Assembly: GCF_964204865.1 (NCBI RefSeq)
Contig: NC_135257.1
Coordinates: 5,478,151 to 5,542,150, forward strand
DNA length: 64,000 nt
Source of the DNA: Styela clava
Lineage: Eukaryota; Chordata; Ascidiacea; Stolidobranchia; Styelidae
Direction: 5' to 3'
Below are positions 58,007 to 64,000 of this stretch, piece by piece; position 1 is the first letter of the stretch, and each line of letters starts with the position of its first letter. The notes beneath the pieces were generated by a model. That model was not told the origin of the DNA and did not search any database. It was given only the letters and a program-made list of their open reading frames with translations. A program made the position numbers and the translations under genes.

Positions 58007-60457
58007 ATGGCAACCGGTGGTAGGTCGGATGACCAACATCAGGCAATGATTAGCAATGCTCCTGGCAGTTTTAATGAATTTAAAACTCATCTAGATGTTT
58101 GCAGGAGTTCCAGTGACGTTAGCGACGTGAGTTCTTCAGCGTCATCGACTTTCTCCGTCCGGAATGCAAGAGTGAAGTTGGAGCTGGCACGCCTAAAGGC
58201 CCGTCAAGAAGAAGAACTCTCAGCTTTAGAAGACGACGTGCGTAAGCTTCGGACAAGACACGCTTTACAGGCTGCTGAAACAGAATCAAAGGTTTGGGAA
58301 ATGAGCGATGACGAATTTTTGCGGTGGGTAACAGTAGATAGAATTAGGCACGACAATAGCGTGAAATCCCGTGATTTCCCACCTAAATCACCGCTCATTG
58401 ATAACGGTCGTGAAAATACTCCACGGCGTTTGCCGACTTTGCCTACACACACAGCTGATAGTAGCTCAGCTTATCCTGTGCCTCCACGTTTGAACCATGC
58501 TTTACATCGCAGAACTGTCGATCTACCCAAACCAGAAATTGCAAAATTTTCAGGTGATCCAATGGAATATTATTCCTTTATCCGCAACTTTAAGGCCCAT
58601 GTTACAGATCTTGTAGATGATGATAACGTACGTCTGAGTTATTTGTTACAGCTGTGCCAGGGCGAAGCAAAAAATGCCATTGATCATTGCTCAATGATGG
58701 AACCGAGTCGCGGATATCGCGAAGCTATGAGAGAGCTGAAGAATGAATATGGTAAAGATCATGTCATTTCCCGCACCTGTTTGGACAGGTTGAAGCGTGG
58801 TCCGAAGTTGAACTTTGACGACGCGAAAGGTATGCAAGCGTATGCGCGACTGATGCGGAAATGTGGCTTAGTTCTTGGAGAAATCAGTGAGTACGACAAT
58901 CTTAATAATTTTGACAATTTGCTGGCCATTGTTAAACGATTGCCACCAGAGTCGCAAAACGCTTGGGATTTCAAAGTGGCAACAATTTTAGAAACTGAGG
59001 ATCGTGAAGCTAGTTACAACGACCTCTCTAAATTTGTCACCGAGCAAGCTAATGTTTCAAGATCAGACTTTCGTTTTGCCCGAAGAGATAGAAGGCAATC
59101 AAATTATTATGAAAATTCTAAGGCGAAAGGTAGTGCTTTTGCTATTTCTGCTAGTGGTTCAAATTGGCACTGCCCGTGTTGTAATTTCTCTCACGAATTA
59201 TTCAACTGTAAGAAATTTAAAGTTCTTTCATGGTACGAACGATATAACGTGGCTAGACGGAATCAGTTGTGCTTCAAATGCTTAAGACGAGGGCATATGT
59301 TTAGACAGTGCACCCAGAATGAAAGTTGCCCCATTCACGATTGTAAGTATCCGTTCCATCATGTTTTGTTGCATCGCGATTTCGAGACACCTACACGGCG
59401 AGATGGTATTAGTAAACAGACTTGTTCCGTCGGTACCTCGATGAACCATGCGGATCACGACGTTCACGCTAATAAATTGGCGCCCGCAAAGCAACAAGGG
59501 AACACCGGTGTTTACATGAATATCGTCCCGGTGACAGTAACTGCTGGCAACAGGGCTTTTGATACATACGCTCTTTTGGACTGTGCTTCTACAACCACCA
59601 TGTGTAGTGTGAAATTGATGAACAAATTAAATCTAACCGGGGTGCCTATAGATGTTACATTGCAAACTGTTGGTAATCGTCCCAAATGTGTTAAAGCAAA
59701 AAAGTTGTCCCCTCTACTCGTTAAAGAAATTGACGGACATGACGATTGCATTGAATTGCCCAATGTATTGTGCGTCAGTAACTTGCCCATAAAGCCCAAT
59801 AAGCTACCCTCGCGCAGTTCCTTGCGTAAGCTATCCTATTTGTCTGATATCGACTTTCCTCGAATACACGACGGTGAAGTGACTTTGCTGATAGGAGCGG
59901 ATGTTCCCGAAGTGTTTGTGTGGGAGGAATTTAGAAAGGGTCGGAGTCAACAGCCGCTTGCGGTGAAAACCCCTCTGGGTTGGTCTCTTATGGGTCCGTC
60001 TCTGACCGTCTATGAAAACACTTCCATTAATTTCGTTGATACAAATCCTTTGGCGTCGCAGATTGAGCGACTTTGGCGTACGGATTTTGTTGACGTCCCC
60101 AGTATTTGTGACACTAAAACTTCCCGCGAAGATAGAATAGCGCGTAGTTGCATGGAAGACAAACTCAAATTTGTTGATGGACATTACGAACTACCTTTAT
60201 TGTGGAAAATCAATCATCGCGAGTTACCATGTAATCAGAAAGTGGCGGAGAATCGCCTTCGTCAGTTAAAGCGACGTCTTTTAAAATATGACACATTGCA
60301 CCAAAAATATATTCAGACATTGAATGATTATGTTGATAAAGGATACGCTCGTATAGCTGACAGTCCTAGGTCGCCGAACATCTATCCAACAAAATGGTTA
60401 TTGCCACATCATCCTGTGATAAACCCAAAGAGCCAGACGACTTCATTGACGCATTGA
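58007..60457 (+). pseudogene. BEL/Pao Gag-protease polyprotein, truncated at the start of reverse transcriptase, 816 codons
   Basis: Retrotransposon polyprotein from ATG at 58,007. The N-terminal coiled region (ELARLKARQEEELSALEDDV) is followed by a DUF1759-type Gag domain (about 170-320; KFSGDPMEYYSFIRNF, LLQLCQGEAK). Two Cys/His clusters come next (CPCCNFSHELFNCKKF, and CFKCLRRGHMFRQC near 421). A retropepsin-like domain carries the catalytic Asp near 524 in LLDCAST, where the usual D-S/T-G triplet is altered. The frame reaches WLLPHHPVINPK, the first motif of the reverse transcriptase, then leaves frame at a deletion near 60,425 and stops. The catalytic RT core is absent. Confidence 0.88.
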
Positions 60458-61015
60458 GACGCTTTACTGGACGGACGCAGAGGTCGTCCTGTTCACATAT
60501 ATTGCGACAATGGAAGCAATTTTGTAGGTGCTTGTCGCGAATTGAAAGAATCAATTAGCAAATGGAACGAGCAAAGTATTGCAAACTATCTGCGTCAACG
60601 TGACGTAGAATTTAACTTTAATCCTCCATACGCCAGTCATATGGGTGGCGTTTTTGAAAGAATGATTAAATCAACTAAACGAATTCTATCTGTATTGTTG
60701 ACAGGTCAATCGATTACTCATGAGAAGTTGGAGCCACTGCTAGTTGATGAATTCTGGCGTAGATGGATAAAAGAGTACCTGCCAACAATAACACAAAGGT
60801 CAAAATGGACGAAAGGACGTGATAACTTCAAAGTCGACGATATGGTTCTGCTAGTTGATGAATCGATTCCTCGCGGTCGATGGACTGTTGGAAGGGTTAT
60901 AAATACCTTCCCAGACAAACATGGACTCGTCCGCTCAGTGTTGGTGAGAACCGGCACAAATGTTGTCAGACGACCCATTACTAAACTATGTCGATTTCTA
61001 GAAGACCAAAAATAA
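60458..61015 (+). pseudogene. BEL/Pao integrase fragment and C-terminal domain
   Basis: After the deletion junction (a short RNase H-like remnant, YWTDAEVV, lies in another frame) the integrase core resumes with IYCDNGSNF and PPYASHMGGVFERMIK. A second deletion near 60,745 joins it to the C-terminal DUF5641-type domain (FWRRWIKEYLPT, DDMVLLVDES, GRWTVGRV, RPITKLC) ending at 61,015. The first catalytic Asp region and the zinc-binding domain are missing. Confidence 0.82.
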
Positions 61016-61093
61016 TGGATCAAATTATTGTTTCATTTACAACGTTTAATTTTTTGGAATATATTCCCTGGGTCATATATTCGGGTGGGGGTA

Positions 61094-61582
61094 TGTTACG
61101 TTGTAAACGTACGTTTGTCGTATACTTTGCCACTGTATGCAGTGCATCGTGCTCTGCCTTGTATCCAATCATTGTAGACCCATTATTACCCTTTGTTTGT
61201 AGCGTAAATTAGTATTATTATCTATTGTCTGGTTTAGCTTTTTTCTTTCGGTCATTGGCATCACGTATTCGTCGTGTAAAGAGTCGCAGATATTTGTCTG
61301 TATTGTGGACTGTTCATTTATCTGTTATATATTGTAATTGTATTAGCCTCCCGGATCGGAAAACGTTTGGTGAGAAATTTGCCTTTTGTTGTTGTTATAT
61401 GTTTTGACTTATGTTAATCAATTTTGTTTTATTTAAGAAAACCGCTGTTCATTGCCAAGAATATAAAGAAGTGATTTATGCAGGTGTCTTGTTTGTGGAC
61501 AAAGGGGCTGAGAGTGGCGCGTTCGATACATTTTCATTGTGTCTCGTCGATGTAGATTCCGGGCTATCAAAAAGACGTGACA
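61094..61582 (+). repeat. 3' LTR of the BEL/Pao element
   Basis: Starts TGTTACG right after a purine-rich tract (61,082-61,093, gggtggggg) and ends GACGTGACA, giving a TG...CA LTR of 489 bp. Confidence 0.9.
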
Positions 61583-61953
61583 GTATGATCGACGTATAAA
61601 TACGACTCCGATATCTTTCGATAGGGACGATGTAAAACCATTCTAAGCTAGTCTGAATAAATGTTATAAGATTTATACTCTGTGTATCGTAGAAATCTGA
61701 GAATAAAATCAAACAGAGTTTTCTAAAGTTTCCTCATTCACGTGGGCGTTGAAGCTGAAGGGTGAACGGGTGACTTGCAAGTTCTGAGACTGTTTACGAA
61801 ATAGCAATATACGGTAACATCACATTCATTTACCAATTATATATTATATTTGCTATATGTATACGTGTACTTGTTAGATCTATCAAAAATTAGTTGGCCT
61901 ACTGGGTGGTAAACGTATATACACCCGACAGTTTACGGCAAGCAGTCACTTTA

Positions 61954-62130
61954 TTATTTTTGACATAGAACATCGTGTTCTTCCGATGCAGGTTGCCTAT
62001 TGAACATTGCTTGGTTTCCAAGAGAAGATTTTTTATAAACTTGGAGCTGGATTTTAGTATATGTACTTTTCAGTGATGGCCATTGTATGAATGGAGCAAC
62101 AGATCCGTCTGCAAGCGTCACCGTTTGAGT
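61954..62130 (-). CDS. Terminal exon of a second collectin-like gene (C-type lectin C-terminus)
   Basis: After acceptor gcttcag it encodes 58 residues ending LCQK and a TAA that overlaps an AATAAA signal (61,950-61,955). TVTLADGSVAPFIQW and LQVYKKSS match TVTLADGSIAPFVRW and LQVYKQSS of the gene at 50.6-53.7 kb. It lacks the same inner cysteines and carries a five-residue deletion replacing the SGYPD region. The remaining exons would lie above 62,130; none was recognised up to 64,000, so the gene either continues outside the window or is a fragment. Confidence 0.7.
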   Translation of the reverse strand, partial: TQTVTLADGSVAPFIQWPSLKSTYTKIQLQVYKKSSLGNQAMFNRQPASEEHDVLCQK

Positions 62131-64000
62131 CTGAAGCAAATAAATACCAATATAATAAATCAATATTTAGGATTTCGATGAATATACAGTAGACTCACGG
62201 AATAGAGACTATACCTAAACGAAAAGCTGTAGATGCGACAAATCCAAGTTACAAAATTTTTTCTAGTAAAAATATTGCTTAGACTAACGTAAGATTTTTT
62301 ACATACAAAAGGCCGAAAACCTAAAAAACGCGTGTAGTGATAATTGTTTATTTTAGGTTAATTAAATGCAGGGATGTTCGATTCAAATTAATATTCGAAT
62401 ATCGCGACCTCCGAATATCGTTTTTTAGTGTTTATAAGAATACTTGATATGGTGCATATATATCCTAGCGCCGCCGTCCACGATTTGATACAATTAAAAA
62501 CATTTCACAATTATATCATTTTTATTACCATCGAAAGCAGTCGTGTGCGACGCTGCAATAAATTACAGTCGGCATTGAATAATTTTCAATATGCGCCGAC
62601 TTGAAGTGTTTATAAGACGTCGAGGAAGTTTTTCATTGAAAATATTTTACAATTATTATCGTAAATATTAATTTAGTCGAGATAGTTTGTGCAACCTCGG
62701 CGATAAATTTCAAAGCAAATTGTGTCGTAATTAATTGCTTACCCTCGATAGTAATAGAACATAACACGATTTTTTTTTCATTTCTTGCAATTTAGAGGGT
62801 ATAAAATAGCTTCTATATACTATTTAGTATTTATCGCGGGTTTTATCAATATTACAACGTCATTGATGACTATGCCATGTAGTTTAAGTTGACAAAAATA
62901 ATTATATCAGCCCACATGAAAGATTTAAATCAGCGCCGATTCAAAAAATAAATCACGTTTTTTGGTATTATTTCTCCATCATTTGCGTACAAGGAAATTC
63001 GGGAATCGGGTTCACTCATTTGATTATGACGATGTTACCCAAATGTACATAAACATACCATTCTTAGTTTTTTTCGTTATTTTTCTGTACTTTTAATGTG
63101 TACCTTTTCTATTTATTATGCAGTAATCTAATTCTAACATGTATTTGTTAGGGGTTTTGACTGTTATTACTAATTATACAAATTTCATGTAGTTTTGTGT
63201 GGGCTTGGAACGAATTAAGGTTTTGGGGATATTACGGCCCGCGGGTTGGATTGGCCCACCGGAGTATTTCATTCAACTCACCTGTGCCTGCTAAAATTAT
63301 GAGTATAGTTTTTATAGATATATATTTCTGTTGAAAATATTAATGAAAATTAATTTGACATGGATTTGTAGTTCATTGGCAGGATGCTATATTTTTATAT
63401 GCAGTACATAAATTGATTTTAAATTGATATTGATTTTGAAATTTAGCATATTTTGTCAATTTGGACGATTTTTGTTCCCTAACTTTCAGATATCCGGCTA
63501 TTTTTCAAATTTACTTGCAAAAAACTTACTTCTCAGTGTTGTGTTGTTGCCACAAGCAGTATATAAAAAAACGGTTAAACGGTAAGTTCTTATTTAGATC
63601 TACTAAGCCTGAAAACTAAAGTTATAAAGTGGCTTATTTATTATAGATTTACTGAGAAACACGAGCATCGGACCTTAAATATTTATTAAAGTTCAAAAGC
63701 TCAGCTGGTATAGCTGATTGAACAGCTGTTTGCTTTATCATTGAATGAGTGATTTATTTCTTCAAGTCGCTTGGCTCAATATCTGAAATCTGCACACACA
63801 TTAAATTGGCGTGGATTCGAAATTCAGTTATTTAAAACAGATTGATGCAAATTAGATTAGAATCAGTATTACTATTAAATAAATCCCCGTTTTCTAAAAA
63901 TACCAGAACTCTCCAATAAGTGTCTTAAACTTAAAATAAAATACTTAGGATAATGGCATGTGGAACGATCTCGTCCAATATTCATCGAGACTTTTAGTTT
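62131..64000. other. A+T-rich stretch, possible intron of the second collectin gene
   Basis: A hAT-like left end, cagggatgttcgattc, occurs at 62,370 without a visible right partner. ggcccgcgggttggattggccc near 63,236 also resembles a repeat end. No exon was supported. Confidence 0.3.

Larger units (their letters stand above)
57389..61582 (+). mobile_element. BEL/Pao LTR retrotransposon, young but internally deleted
   Basis: Two near-identical LTRs enclose a 3.2-kb interior with Gag, protease and fragments of the rest of Pol. About five substitutions over about 473 aligned bp mean a recent insertion. The reverse transcriptase core and the first part of integrase are missing, so the copy needs proteins from relatives to move. 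The 5' LTR lacks its first about 15 bp, and no target duplication could be assigned. Confidence 0.9.

Overview
The window is A+T-rich eukaryotic DNA with GT-AG introns, split animal genes and a heavy load of transposons. Recognisable host genes are importin-13, a four-finger C2H2 protein, a lectin/fibronectin-type membrane protein, an LDLa-bearing rhodopsin-like receptor and collectin-like lectins. Collagen plus C-type-lectin (collectin) genes outside vertebrates are known from ascidians, so a tunicate or another marine deuterostome is a reasonable guess. The sequence does not prove the species.

Layout. 0-6 kb (minus): an eight-exon C2H2 zinc-finger gene whose exon phases all join. 6.5-10.5 kb (minus): importin-13, two exons, with an inverted-repeat element inside its only detected intron. 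11.4-13.4 kb (minus): an intronless receptor-like gene with a degenerate C-type lectin domain, FN3-like domains, one membrane span and a His/Arg-rich tail. 13.6-16.4 kb: small non-autonomous repeats, including a hAT-type MITE with a perfect 8-bp target duplication. 16,550-30,544: one 14-kb nest. Its outer shell is a MULE-like transposon with inverted ends, an 8-bp target duplication, a broken transposase C-terminus and a broken PHD finger. Inside it lie a 3-kb foldback element with 420-bp arms, a CR1/Jockey-group LINE with one frame break, and a complete pogo-like transposon (TA duplication, matching ends) with an uninterrupted 773-residue spliced transposase ending in a PHD finger.

30.6-42.7 kb is further transposon ground: a decayed THAP-like gene, two tRNA-derived SINEs, several MITE copies and two decayed LINEs on the minus strand, one of which starts with a PHD finger. 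43.5-45.0 kb (plus): exons of an LDLa/7TM receptor. 45.8-46.2 kb: a second hAT-type MITE with perfect target duplication. 50.6-53.7 kb (minus): a complete four-exon collectin-like gene. The last exon of a paralogue sits at 61.95-62.13 kb, and between them are duplicated flank fragments and a young but internally deleted BEL/Pao retrotransposon (LTRs about 99% identical).

The host genes do not form an operon or a shared pathway. The most notable features are the complete pogo-PHD transposon, the nested MULE, and the recurrence of chromatin or DNA-binding zinc modules (PHD, PHD, PHD, THAP-like) in unrelated mobile elements within 26 kb. All calls come from reading the sequence; no database search was run.
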